Source: Nitrososphaerota archaeon (GTDB taxonomy: Archaea > Thermoproteota > Nitrososphaeria > Nitrososphaerales > CADDZS01). From it: a stretch of 52,955 bases of DNA. The translations under genes and the position numbers were made by a program. Positions 35,458 through 43,550 of this stretch are shown here, piece after piece. The stretch covers positions 301 to 53,255 of the forward strand of contig JABDCJ010000010.1 in NCBI GenBank assembly GCA_013288145.1. Direction: 5' to 3'. Positions within the stretch are counted from its first letter, which is position 1, and each line of letters opens with the position of its first letter. A model generated the notes under the pieces. That model worked only from the letters and a program-made list of their open reading frames with translations, was not told the origin of the DNA and searched no databases.

Positions 35458-36729
35458 TTGGAACTAAAGATCACCGACGTAAAAACGGCTACTGTCATCG
35501 GCAACTACTACTGGACTTTTGCAAGAGTGTACGCAGGCGACCTTTACGGAACAGGTGAAGGCTACACTGCACCGCAGCTCGAAAACATAATTCTCGAACT
35601 TGCCCCTCTTGTAATCGGAGAGAATGCGCTAGATCTCAATTACATTTATGACAAGTTACGCTGGGCGGCAGTTCCCTCGGGAGTTTCTGGAATGACGTAC
35701 CACGCCATTTCTGCGATCGAGATTGCAATACTGGATCTCCTCGGAAAGTACCTCAACGTTCCCGTTTACACTCTACTCGGTGGAAAGTTTCGAAACAAGA
35801 TCCGGATGTATGTAGACACTCACGCCGGAGAATCGCTCCATGCTCGTGACCGCGCTCTCCAGCCGGCTTTCACCAAATGGATGAAGGAAATCAAAAATCA
35901 GGAAGTAGATTCGCACGATCAGGAAAATCCGAACGACCCAATGTTCGGCAGATCGGCGGTTCAAAAATTTTCGAATGCGTACACGCCGAAGGCTTACGCG
36001 GACAGGGCAATCAAGATGAAGAACGAAGGCTTCACTGCCGTCAAATTCGATTTGGATGTTCCAACGCCGTACTCTACTAGCCTAGGGCAAAAATCAGGGT
36101 CATTGAATACCCAGGAAATAAAATATCTCGCGGAACTTGTTAGGGCAGTCAGGGATGGGGTCGGAGACGACACAGACATCATGTTCGACTTACACTGGAA
36201 GTATGACCTCGGAAGCTCGATCCGTTTGTTGAAAGCGATGGAGCCCTTCGGCATCATGTGGCTTGAAGATCCTCTTCCGCCAAACGATTTGTCGTTACTG
36301 AGCAAGCTGACCCAGATGACCACGACGCCGATTGCGAGCGGTGAAAACGTCTACAACAGGTACGGCTTTGCAAAATTGCTTGAAACCGGCTTGCCGATTA
36401 TGACTCCGGATTCTATCAAAGCCGGTGGGCTGACCGAGACGAGGATGGGTGCAATGCTTGCAGCTATGAAGGAAGTCGTTGTCTCTCCGCACAACGTGAG
36501 CAGTCCCATAGGCACGGTGGCTCAAGCGCACTTGGCTGCCTCGATTCCAAATTTCGGTGTTCTTGAATTTCACGGCCGCGACGTGCCAATATGGTACAAG
36601 CTCTCGAAAGGAAACTCCAACATTATCAATGATGGTTTCATTACTTTGAAGGATGAGCCCGGTCTAGGGGTTGAGCTAGATGAATCCGTCGCCAGAAACT
36701 ATGCACTGGACGACAAGTTTAACCTGTGA
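35458..36729 (+). CDS. Enolase-superfamily dehydratase-like enzyme 2 (423 aa)
   Basis: A longer enolase-superfamily member with metal ligands D244, E270 and E296 (FDLHWKYD, WLEDP, SGENV). The barrel bases are K196-F-D198 on one side and H246 in D-x-H; a further histidine sits in SPHNVSS. The D-x-H form and the extra loop around 135-175 (KWMKEIK to the SAVQKF segment) set it apart from the 30711 enzyme and resemble the mannonate/galactonate-type subgroup. It starts at TTG (35458), with TTTTATTT about 36 bases upstream. It converges on the MFS gene with an 11-base overlap. Confidence 0.85.
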   Translation: MELKITDVKTATVIGNYYWTFARVYAGDLYGTGEGYTAPQLENIILELAPLVIGENALDLNYIYDKLRWAAVPSGVSGMTYHAISAIEIAILDLLGKYLNVPVYTLLGGKFRNKIRMYVDTHAGESLHARDRALQPAFTKWMKEIKNQEVDSHDQENPNDPMFGRSAVQKFSNAYTPKAYADRAIKMKNEGFTAVKFDLDVPTPYSTSLGQKSGSLNTQEIKYLAELVRAVRDGVGDDTDIMFDLHWKYDLGSSIRLLKAMEPFGIMWLEDPLPPNDLSLLSKLTQMTTTPIASGENVYNRYGFAKLLETGLPIMTPDSIKAGGLTETRMGAMLAAMKEVVVSPHNVSSPIGTVAQAHLAASIPNFGVLEFHGRDVPIWYKLSKGNSNIINDGFITLKDEPGLGVELDESVARNYALDDKFNL

Positions 36730-37948
36730 CTGAATCTATCGATCTGGACTCTTGTCCCAATGCTCCAGTCTTGGACGCTAGAAAGCAGGTTGCGCCGATG
36801 AGAACGTAGATCAATCCCATCATTGCTATGGCGTACTGAGGTCCCCAGATTCCCCAGACGAAACTTGAAACCGATGCACCCACAAGGATGCCAACGTCTT
36901 CCGCAGCACCATACAGCCCGATAACCCGACCCCAGTATCCTCGCGGGACAAACGTCGTGAGGAGCGAAAGAGTAAGCGGTGTTATCGCCGCATAAACCGC
37001 TCCAGTTGCGATCGTTATGATCTCCACTTGAATGATATTCTGAGCGACCACAAGGAAGAGATAGCACAAACCTGTTGCAGTAAGGCATCCAATTATCCAT
37101 TTTACCGGTTTTCTTGAACCGAGAGATCCCACGATTGGCTGTGTAAGACCAGTTGACAGATTGAACGTTGCAATCACGATGCTAATGCCAATTACGCTTA
37201 CGGACAGGCGTGGTTCCCTAAGGAGAATGTTTGGAAAGATAAGGCTGTAGAAACCGTTTCCGCCAGCGGCGATCAGTCCTACGAGGCCGAGAACAATAAT
37301 GCCGCGCCTGTTGAAACGTTTTGAAGAAGGGGGATTTTGTTCGGTGTGGCCAATTTCGTCTGCCTCAATCTCTTCGATCTGGCTCTGAGATCTGTTGCCC
37401 CACCATATCGGGACAAATGATGCGAAAGTAATGGCCGCCGTCAAAACGAAAGAGTCTGAGATTCCGATCAGGCTTCCGAAAAGACCGCCAAGAAGAGATC
37501 CAAGGGTTGCTCCTATCGAATAAGTGAATCCGAGCATCCCGAATGTTCTACCTCTATCGGCATGTTTTGCTTGCTGCGCTATTGCAAGCCGGGGAAAAAC
37601 TCCGGCCCCACCCAGTCCCAAGCCGAGCAAAAGCTCGATCCCGAGCAGTTGAGTCAGATCGGCCGGTCTTGCAAAAAACAACAGAGCAACGGAAGTAAGA
37701 ACTACTGCAAGTGGCGGCATGACTCCTTTGATACCATACCGCTCGTATACGAAACCCCAGAGCGCTTCAAAAATTAGAAAGCTTATCCCGTAAGCTGCGA
37801 AAGCAAGCCCGATCCCGATTGCTGAAAGGTTAATCGAACTGAAATACTGCGGGAATAGTGGAAGAGTCATCCCCCTCGCGACCTGGAAGAGGAATAGAAA
37901 CGAGAAAAGAGGGAAGAACCTTCGGAATTCTAAAACTTTCGCGAGCAA
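36719..37948 (-). CDS. MFS transporter
   Basis: A 409-residue major facilitator with about 12 membrane helices in two halves joined by a charged cytoplasmic loop near 195-215 (NRSQSQIEEIEADE). The loop after helix 2 has YERYGIKG, similar to the MFS motif A region. It is probably a proton-coupled importer or exporter of a small metabolite of the island. It starts at TTG (37948). Its 3' end overlaps the convergent dehydratase gene by 11 bases. The substrate is unknown. Confidence 0.84.
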   Translation of the reverse strand: MLAKVLEFRRFFPLFSFLFLFQVARGMTLPLFPQYFSSINLSAIGIGLAFAAYGISFLIFEALWGFVYERYGIKGVMPPLAVVLTSVALLFFARPADLTQLLGIELLLGLGLGGAGVFPRLAIAQQAKHADRGRTFGMLGFTYSIGATLGSLLGGLFGSLIGISDSFVLTAAITFASFVPIWWGNRSQSQIEEIEADEIGHTEQNPPSSKRFNRRGIIVLGLVGLIAAGGNGFYSLIFPNILLREPRLSVSVIGISIVIATFNLSTGLTQPIVGSLGSRKPVKWIIGCLTATGLCYLFLVVAQNIIQVEIITIATGAVYAAITPLTLSLLTTFVPRGYWGRVIGLYGAAEDVGILVGASVSSFVWGIWGPQYAIAMMGLIYVLIGATCFLASKTGALGQESRSIDSVTG

Positions 37949-38126
37949 ACGAGATCAATCTTCCCAATACCGTAGAAATCGACAGTTCGGGGATTACAAA
38001 TTTAGAACATGCAAGATATGCCTTTTCATCGATCTTTGAATGAATGAAGATGAATCGGGTACGGTTCGCAATTACTCGTCAAGATAATTTTGCACGATAA
38101 TGAAGCTGATTATCGTTTGCGTTAAG

Positions 38127-38162
38127 GAAGAAAAAAGGAAGGAGTGCCCAAAAAAAGTGGGC
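38127..38162 (-). terminator. Hairpin and T-tract terminator after the substrate-binding gene
   Basis: A 5-bp stem, GCCCA (38146-38150) with TGGGC (38158-38162), encloses a T-rich loop in the transcript and is followed by a run rich in T (on the minus strand CTTCCTTTTTTCTTCC). It lies 10 bases after the stop of the 38171-40249 gene. Confidence 0.5.
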
Positions 38163-38170
38163 GGGGGATA

Positions 38171-40249
38171 CTAACTTGCAGGGACGACTGTGTTGAGTAT
38201 TGCGGTTGTGGATTCGCCTGTGAACGACGTGTCCATGAGGAAGCTCTTAATCGCACTCTTGTCATAGGCAACTGAGCCCGAGGCGAATGCCAGCTTTGGC
38301 GAGGCCAACCAAATGTATGGAGCATCATTGTAGATTCTTTGATTCGCCGTGGTGCACAGCCCGATTTGTTGAGTTACATTGGTCGTGCTAAAGAACGAAT
38401 TGACGCATGCTTGGACTGTCGGGTTTCCATAGAGAGCATAGTCACCACCGCCAGGGTTCTGGTTATTGACGAATGCAACCCATGCATCGGCTGGAGTTGG
38501 TTCATTGGGCGCATAGCTCGGGTACCCCATCCACGTGAATTGGGCTAGCTGTTGAGAATAGTTAACGTCAAGCGCGAATGAATTGTACCCCGAGACGTAT
38601 GGTACAGTCAGTTCGGTGGCGGGTATCACGTTCACACTAACGGGGATGCCTATTGCGCCAAGATCCGCTTGAATAACCTGAGCTCCAGATATGCAGACAC
38701 CACAACCGGCCACTATGTCAAAGGCTAGTGGTTGAAGGGTCGCAGTATTAACTCCGGATGCTTTCATGTCTGCCATAGCTAGTGTCAGGTTGTAGCTGTA
38801 TGGTGGTAGGTTTCCCAAGTCGTAGAATTGACTGAACGCTGCGTACTCCGGCCCGACTAGTGGTGCATAGTCTCCAAAGAAAACTGATTGCCCGAGGTTC
38901 GTATAATTTATCGCGTGGACTATTGCTTGTCGTACGAGAGTGATATTTGTCGGGTAACGGAGCGTGTTCATACCCACTCCCTCGATGATCATTGATTGGT
39001 TCGGAATACTTGCTGCCCCGTATTTAGTCGGGTTCTGTTGTATTAGAGGCCAATCCTGAGCAAATATCGTGGCTATCTGAGCTGCTCCTGTGGACAGATC
39101 AGTGTATCTTACGAGATCGTCAGTTTTTCCGAAGACGAATATCGTCTTGTAGTGTCCAGGATCGACGTACGGATTGGTCGCAATCTGTGCTGCAGTCAGG
39201 TTCGCCCCCCAATAGTTAGTGTTCTGTACGAATTCTTCGTAACTGTTTGGAACGTATTTCGTCATAATGTACGGTCCAGTTCCAGGGACGATGACATTGT
39301 TGAAATTCGGATTATTACCCGTGGCGGGGGTGCCAAATCCTCCGTTGTTGACAATGAACTGAGAATCAACAATTACTCCAGTAAATTGTACCAAGATGTT
39401 TGGAAGAAATTCAAACGGTGCCTTAGTGTGTATGACCAGCGTATACGCGCTGGTGCAGTATATCGGTAATGATGTGTTCGACATTATCGATAGTAATTGT
39501 GAGGAAGGTTTTATGATTCCAGTCCCATTCATCATATTGACTGTAGACGCGCTGAAGTTCACGCCAGTGAAATTCAGGACATTGTAACCAGCCATAAAGT
39601 TCCCGGGGAACCCGTCAATCCAAGCGGTGGTGTACCATTGGGCCCAGATCTGATAGCAGTTGAAAGCGTCGCCGTTCGAAAAACTAACACCCTGTCTCAA
39701 ACCGAGGGTCCAAGTCTGCCCATCGGCAGCGACAGACCAATTCTGAGCTAAATCGGGTTCTACCACGACGGTCCCATTCTGATACAAGACATTGCCGTTC
39801 TCGGTTAGTACACTTTGGTAAACTGAGTCTAACCACCAATTACTTCCAGTGATGAAATTGGTCGCCACAAATGGACTAGCTCCATCGATTGGCAGGAAAG
39901 CTTCGTCGACAGTCAGCGTGTTGGAAGGAGCTGTGCTGCTACTAGACGACGAAGTAGACGAACTTGATGAGCTCGAAGAAGAGCTACTGCTCGAACTACT
40001 TGAACTCGAAGAGCTTGATGTAGAGGAAGAGGAAGACGAGGACGATGATGTTACCGGAACGCTCGACGCCGAAGATGATGAGGACGATGTCGTTGCGATT
40101 GTAGATGAAGATGAACTGGTCGTAGTCGAGCTTGACGAGGACGAAGACAGCGCAAGAGCCGCCGCCCCTGCGATCACGATAATTATGACTATGATTACAG
40201 CAATGATCACTCTGCTGATCGCTGCCACATTCCAAACATTATTTTTCAT
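38171..40249 (-). CDS. Family-5 (oligopeptide-type) ABC substrate-binding protein, orphan
   Basis: A 692-residue secreted solute receptor. Residues 13-34 are one hydrophobic segment after S12-R13 and could be a class III (pilin-like) signal or a membrane anchor; no lipobox cysteine is present. Residues 35-109 are almost only serine and threonine, a linker typical of archaeal surface proteins and likely glycosylated. From about 113 the SBP_bac_5 fold follows (DEAFLPIDGA, LAQNWSVAADGQTW, GTGPYIMTKY). It should bind a peptide, sugar or sugar oligomer. No permease or ATPase genes are in the window, so the partners must lie elsewhere. Confidence 0.87.
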   Translation of the reverse strand: MKNNVWNVAAISRVIIAVIIVIIIVIAGAAALALSSSSSSSTTTSSSSSTIATTSSSSSSASSVPVTSSSSSSSSSTSSSSSSSSSSSSSSSSSSSSSTSSSSSSTAPSNTLTVDEAFLPIDGASPFVATNFITGSNWWLDSVYQSVLTENGNVLYQNGTVVVEPDLAQNWSVAADGQTWTLGLRQGVSFSNGDAFNCYQIWAQWYTTAWIDGFPGNFMAGYNVLNFTGVNFSASTVNMMNGTGIIKPSSQLLSIMSNTSLPIYCTSAYTLVIHTKAPFEFLPNILVQFTGVIVDSQFIVNNGGFGTPATGNNPNFNNVIVPGTGPYIMTKYVPNSYEEFVQNTNYWGANLTAAQIATNPYVDPGHYKTIFVFGKTDDLVRYTDLSTGAAQIATIFAQDWPLIQQNPTKYGAASIPNQSMIIEGVGMNTLRYPTNITLVRQAIVHAINYTNLGQSVFFGDYAPLVGPEYAAFSQFYDLGNLPPYSYNLTLAMADMKASGVNTATLQPLAFDIVAGCGVCISGAQVIQADLGAIGIPVSVNVIPATELTVPYVSGYNSFALDVNYSQQLAQFTWMGYPSYAPNEPTPADAWVAFVNNQNPGGGDYALYGNPTVQACVNSFFSTTNVTQQIGLCTTANQRIYNDAPYIWLASPKLAFASGSVAYDKSAIKSFLMDTSFTGESTTAILNTVVPAS

Positions 40250-40408
40250 TCTTAGAAGGTACCTTTCAATCCGCGCTAGAGCCGACGTTATTTAGGATTT
40301 GCTACCATTAAGGAGCACAGCGCTAATCTGCGAAAGTCTTAATTCGCCCATTTTAGCGAAAGCTGTTTTCGATTTAGGCATAATAGGAGAAAGAATTAGG
40401 AGATTCTT

Positions 40409-41233
40409 CTAGAGAATCAAAATGGCCAATAGCCTGTCTACCGATTCTTTCGATTTCTTAACTACCGTGTCAACGTCCATGTCCCAGTATTTCTGATTGA
40501 ATAGTTCTACGGAAACCGGGCCTGCATAGTTTTTCCTTTTCAGCTCTTCGATGTATTTCTGGACACCCATTACTCCCTCAAGAGGAAACACTCTATCCGT
40601 ATCTACAACGGTTTCTATGCTGATTCCGGGAGCGTCATTGACATGAAAAGCAATCAGCTTGCTCGTAAGATCTGAAGGGAGATCTTCTATCGTCTCGCCG
40701 CTTCTGAACATGTGGAAGACGTCCAGAACTAGATCAGTCCCGCTTCGCCACCTTTTTAGACCTGCAATGGTTTTCTTAAGCGTATTCACCACCTTGTCGT
40801 TGTAGCTAACGTATTCGTAGCCCAACTTGATACCATTTTTTTCGGAAAGCTCGCCTAATCGATCCATGAAAAAATCAAATCTTTTCTCCACTAACTTTTC
40901 ATCCTGCCCGGCTTTGAAGTTCGCTGGATTCACAACCAAAATCCCCGAACCTATGCTGTTGCAAAGATCAAGAACTGCTTGCGATCGCTTTAACGATCCT
41001 GCCATTTCGTCTTCAGACATTATTGGATAATTATCAATGGCATTCAGACTGACGACCTCAATGTTGCTGTCTTTTATTACTGCCCTAATTTTCGATAAGT
41101 CGTCTTTTTTGATCGCGGCTTCGAGTCTGTCTATATCCAACTCAATCTGGGAGAATCCGTTCCTCCCGGCGCTTTCGATGAACCGTATAGTATCGGCTTT
41201 CATTACGGTTGCCTGGTTAATGCAGGGGATCAA
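40409..41233 (-). CDS. Xylose-isomerase-like TIM-barrel sugar isomerase/epimerase
   Basis: A 274-residue superfamily member with a complete metal site: E140, D171, H174, H197 and E243. The first 30 residues (INQATV, FIESAGRNGFSQIELD) follow the usual layout of these enzymes. It is the last gene of the catabolic island on this side, 36 bases after the biotin transporter gene on the same strand but with no functional link to it. Keto-sugar isomerase or epimerase, or a related lyase; the substrate is unknown. Confidence 0.84.
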   Translation of the reverse strand: MIPCINQATVMKADTIRFIESAGRNGFSQIELDIDRLEAAIKKDDLSKIRAVIKDSNIEVVSLNAIDNYPIMSEDEMAGSLKRSQAVLDLCNSIGSGILVVNPANFKAGQDEKLVEKRFDFFMDRLGELSEKNGIKLGYEYVSYNDKVVNTLKKTIAGLKRWRSGTDLVLDVFHMFRSGETIEDLPSDLTSKLIAFHVNDAPGISIETVVDTDRVFPLEGVMGVQKYIEELKRKNYAGPVSVELFNQKYWDMDVDTVVKKSKESVDRLLAILIL

Positions 41234-41269
41234 GTCTGATTTACCTTTTTTTAAGAACGTGCAGAAAAA

Positions 41270-41875
41270 TCAGTCCGCAGCTTTCAAAACTAAACCCCTC
41301 CGATGAACGGGGAGATCATTGCGAGATCGCCGGAAGTACAGCGCAACCGGCACTGCGAAGATCGCCTTGACAATATCAACCGGAATAAACGGCACTGCTC
41401 CCAAAAGATAAGCTCTGGATATTCCCATATTCGTAATATCATCAAGCCACAGCGGGCCTATGATGTATATAATGGCAAGCGAAACCACCGAAGCAACTAT
41501 GACCCGTACGGCATCCATTTTACTCGAGCTCGAAACTTTGCCAGAAATCATTCCGCCAAAAATCACACTAACAGGAAAAGCAAACAGGAACCCACCCAAG
41601 GGGCCGGCTAGCACAGCAACACCGCCGGTTCCCCCTGCAAAAACTGGGAGGCCAATTGCGCCGAGTAGCAAATAAAAGACACAGGATAGCGCGCCGTAGT
41701 AAGAGCCAAGAAGATTCACAATCAGGTAAATCATGAACACCTGAAGTGTCACGGGGACTACAGTAAAAGGCAATGGGATCGAAATCAAAGAGAATACTGA
41801 CAGCAATACTGCAAAGAGCGCCGATAGCGCTATTCCTCTTGTCTTCGGATAAGTTTTGGGAATTTCTTGAAGCAT
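41270..41875 (-). CDS. bioY: BioY-family biotin transporter S component
   Basis: A 201-residue membrane protein with six helices. The PLPFTVVPVTLQVFMIYL segment near 35 and the GxPVFAGGTGG loop near 75-85 are the hallmarks of BioY. BioY captures biotin and works alone at low rate or with EcfA/EcfT energising subunits, which are not in this window. It suggests the organism takes up biotin. Two further genes (HIT, VapC) follow upstream on the minus strand and seem unrelated. Confidence 0.88.
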   Translation of the reverse strand: MLQEIPKTYPKTRGIALSALFAVLLSVFSLISIPLPFTVVPVTLQVFMIYLIVNLLGSYYGALSCVFYLLLGAIGLPVFAGGTGGVAVLAGPLGGFLFAFPVSVIFGGMISGKVSSSSKMDAVRVIVASVVSLAIIYIIGPLWLDDITNMGISRAYLLGAVPFIPVDIVKAIFAVPVALYFRRSRNDLPVHRRGLVLKAAD

Positions 41876-41966
41876 CTACTTTCCTTAACCTCAGGAAGTC
41901 AATTCCCTCAAATCAGTAGCAAACAACAATGAGCACGTCCGAGATTTTCCAACTAATGTATTTCAG

Positions 41967-42431
41967 CTAGGCGGAAAGCTCTCGCTTGATCGATTCTTGA
42001 ATTGTCGTCTGTTGTTCTTCACTTTCGTATTTTTGTCTCGGCCAGAAAAAGCCGCGTAATCCGTCTTTTGCCCTGCGCGGCACAACATGAATATGAAGAT
42101 GAGGGACGCTCTGGCTGACCTTGTTGTTTATTCCCAGAAAGATTCCGTCTGCTTTAAGCGCGTTCCTTACAGCGATTGTCAATCGCTTAGCATTGGAAAA
42201 TAAAGGGCTGATTAGCTCATTCGGTAAATCTTCCAAAGTCTCGTAATGATCAATCGGGATCAGAAGCGTATGTCCCGGAAAAACTGGATGTCTGTCCAGG
42301 AAGGCTAGCGTTTGGTCATCTCGAAAAACAATACGAGCTGCAAGCGATCCGCTTACAATTGCGCAAAAGTCGCAACCAACTTGACTTTTCACCACTAAAT
42401 CCATTCCCTCATTAGATCTATTGTCTTTCAA
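41967..42431 (-). CDS. HIT-family nucleotide hydrolase/transferase
   Basis: A 154-residue histidine-triad protein. The HLHIHVVPR motif near 110 supplies the catalytic histidines, and CDFC near 20-23 is the N-terminal half of the zinc site seen in Hint-like members. Family members hydrolyse AMP-linked phosphoramidates or dinucleoside polyphosphates. It lies 14 bases after the VapC-like gene on the same strand. The LLIPIDHYETLEDL segment is typical of the family. Confidence 0.9.
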   Translation of the reverse strand: MKDNRSNEGMDLVVKSQVGCDFCAIVSGSLAARIVFRDDQTLAFLDRHPVFPGHTLLIPIDHYETLEDLPNELISPLFSNAKRLTIAVRNALKADGIFLGINNKVSQSVPHLHIHVVPRRAKDGLRGFFWPRQKYESEEQQTTIQESIKRELSA

Positions 42432-42445
42432 AACCGAGGGGTAAT

Positions 42446-42802
42446 TCAGCGTGGCTGAATTCTTACTTTGATCATAGGTTCAAACTTCAAAAAATCCCTA
42501 TCCATTGTTAAAACCTCCTCATTTCTTGTATAAGCCGTAGCCGCGATTAAGGTATCCGCATCTGACGTTGATTCCCCCTTTTTCTTCAAATCAAAGAATA
42601 ATTTGAGATATGAAACTGCAACTTCTCTTGTAATATCTGCAATTTCGAAAGTCTGCTCGATAAGAGCCAACGATTTCTTCCGTTTTTCTTCACTCTCTAT
42701 TCCACGGAGAAATTCTATCAACGTGATGACAGATATTGTTCCTTCTTGAAATTCTGATCGGTCCCTAATTCTCTGGACTAGGACTGAAGTATCGAAGATC
42801 AA
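42446..42802 (-). CDS. vapC: PIN-domain ribonuclease toxin (VapC-like)
   Basis: A 118-residue PIN domain. The four acidic positions are visible: D4 (IFDTSV), E30 (LIEFLRG region), D in SDADTLIAA and D in TMDRDF. VapC proteins are Mg-dependent ribonucleases that often cut tRNA or rRNA. The ATG overlaps the stop of the upstream small gene by four bases, the usual antitoxin-toxin arrangement. A tRNA gene lies 240 bases beyond the antitoxin, but no functional link is implied. Confidence 0.88.
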   Translation of the reverse strand: MIFDTSVLVQRIRDRSEFQEGTISVITLIEFLRGIESEEKRKKSLALIEQTFEIADITREVAVSYLKLFFDLKKKGESTSDADTLIAATAYTRNEEVLTMDRDFLKFEPMIKVRIQPR

Positions 42803-43059
42803 TCTAATTGAAACCCCTTTCGGAATTTCTTCGACTCGGAAAGAATTCCGTCAAGGTCATCGTCGTCTAAAAGTTCCCGAAGTTTTGTTAACGAGCTTTT
42901 CCCTCTCTTGTTTCTTCTCTCCAAGTAAAGTTCTTCAAGAAAGGAACTCCAGTCCTTTTTCCCTTTAATGGATTGCAAATGGGATTTTGTGATCCTTCTT
43001 AATGTGATTGTGCTCGTCTCTTCATTTGAGTTGTTCTTTCGCTCCAAAGCAATTGACAA
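42799..43059 (-). CDS. vapB: VapB-like antitoxin
   Basis: 86 residues, highly charged, with a TITLRRITKSHLQSIKG segment that looks like a ribbon-helix-helix or AbrB-type DNA-binding N-terminus and a C-terminal acidic tail (DDDDLDGILSESK) suited to wrapping a toxin. It precedes vapC and overlaps it by four bases. The TTG start at 43059 lies inside a triple CAATTG repeat, which is a likely autoregulatory site. Class of antitoxin is not certain. Confidence 0.75.
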   Translation of the reverse strand: MSIALERKNNSNEETSTITLRRITKSHLQSIKGKKDWSSFLEELYLERRNKRGKSSLTKLRELLDDDDLDGILSESKKFRKGFQLD

Positions 43060-43069
43060 TTGGCAATTG
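43050..43069. promoter_or_regulatory. Triple CAATTG operator-like repeat at the vapBC start
   Basis: Three palindromic CAATTG hexamers begin at 43050, 43057 and 43064, a regular 7-base spacing. On the minus strand a TTTAAAAC TATA-like word sits just upstream at about 43074-43081, so the repeat covers the transcription start and the first codons. Toxin-antitoxin complexes commonly repress their own promoter through such repeated palindromes. Confidence 0.5.
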
Positions 43070-43334
43070 GATGTTTTAAATCTATATTGAATTCGATCGC
43101 GCTGTTTGCCTTATTTTTTGCAGCGCAAGAATATCAAAAATCGAGAGAGATCTCTGAAGAAGTAAACCAAGACGAGACGGTAATTGTATTTCGCAACCTC
43201 GTTGTGTAAACAGCTCTCGTAATCGAACAACGCGTCAGATTCGGATGGTTCCACGAGTCCCGTTATCTGACACCGATCTTAAAAGACCCTAAAAAGAGGG
43301 CCGCCGGTGGGATTTGAACCCACGATCGAGAGGT

Positions 43335-43359
43335 GTCTGCCCTCTGAATTCACAGAGAA
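43335..43359 (-). other. Canonical tRNA intron at position 37/38
   Basis: Twenty-five bases between G37 (43360) and A38 (43334). The motif is a full hBHBh: anticodon stem GGAGG/CCTCT, bulges GG|T and AC|A, central helix CTGT with GCAG, and an intron stem TCTCTG/CAGAGG closed by a 6-base loop. Confidence 0.85.
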
Positions 43360-43383
43360 CCACAGCCTCCTATGCTAACCAAA

Positions 43384-43417
43384 CTGCGCCCGTAGCAGGA
43401 GATTTCTTTGCTGCAGT
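43384..43417 (-). other. Non-canonical tRNA intron in the D loop
   Basis: Removal of 34 bases between positions 15 and 16 restores the D arm. The bulge-helix-bulge has a 4-bp central helix of exon GTGC (43423-43420) with intron GCGC (43389-43386), three-base bulges AG|A and AG|T, and an internal intron helix with one mismatch. The outer helix is weak. Because AG is repeated at both ends, the cut could shift by one or two bases with the same product. Confidence 0.75.
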
Positions 43418-43550
43418 CTGCACCACAGCGGCCACGTAAGAGGAGTTTCGATCAAAGCCCTCTACCCGTGGTTATATGGGTTTTCTGGATCGGCCGGACG
43501 CAATCTTCTTATCGAATAGAATCCATATTTTTTCAGTTACAAACAACAAA

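Larger units (their letters stand above)
43299..43433 (-). tRNA. tRNA-His (GTG) with two introns
   Basis: The mature tRNA can be folded completely. The acceptor pairs 43432-43426 with 43306-43300, the encoded G-1 (43433) faces discriminator C73 (43299), both hallmarks of tRNA-His. The D stem is GTGC/GCAT, the anticodon stem GGAGG/CCTCT, the loop CTGTGGA (anticodon GTG), and the T arm GTGGG-TTCAAAT-CCCAC. Intron 1 (about 43384-43417, 34 bases) interrupts the D loop. Intron 2 (43335-43359, 25 bases) sits at the standard 37/38 site. Five Ts follow at 43295-43291. A CATATAA word near 43472-43478 could be its promoter. Confidence 0.88.

Noticed and set aside
36719..36729. Tail overlap of the dehydratase and MFS genes as a regulatory element
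   Set aside because: Short convergent overlaps occur at several places here (44048-44051, 46101-46132, 48228-48233) and are explained by compact packing.
39849..40295. Acidic leucine-rich open frame on the plus strand
   Set aside because: It is the antisense of the serine/threonine-codon tract of the substrate-binding protein; serine codons read backwards give Glu, Asp, Leu and Val.
43299..43390. A shorter tRNA ending near 43390 with a single intron
   Set aside because: With that 5' end the acceptor stem cannot pair and the D stem has a mismatch; adding the D-loop intron gives a full cloverleaf with the tRNA-His G-1:C73 pair.
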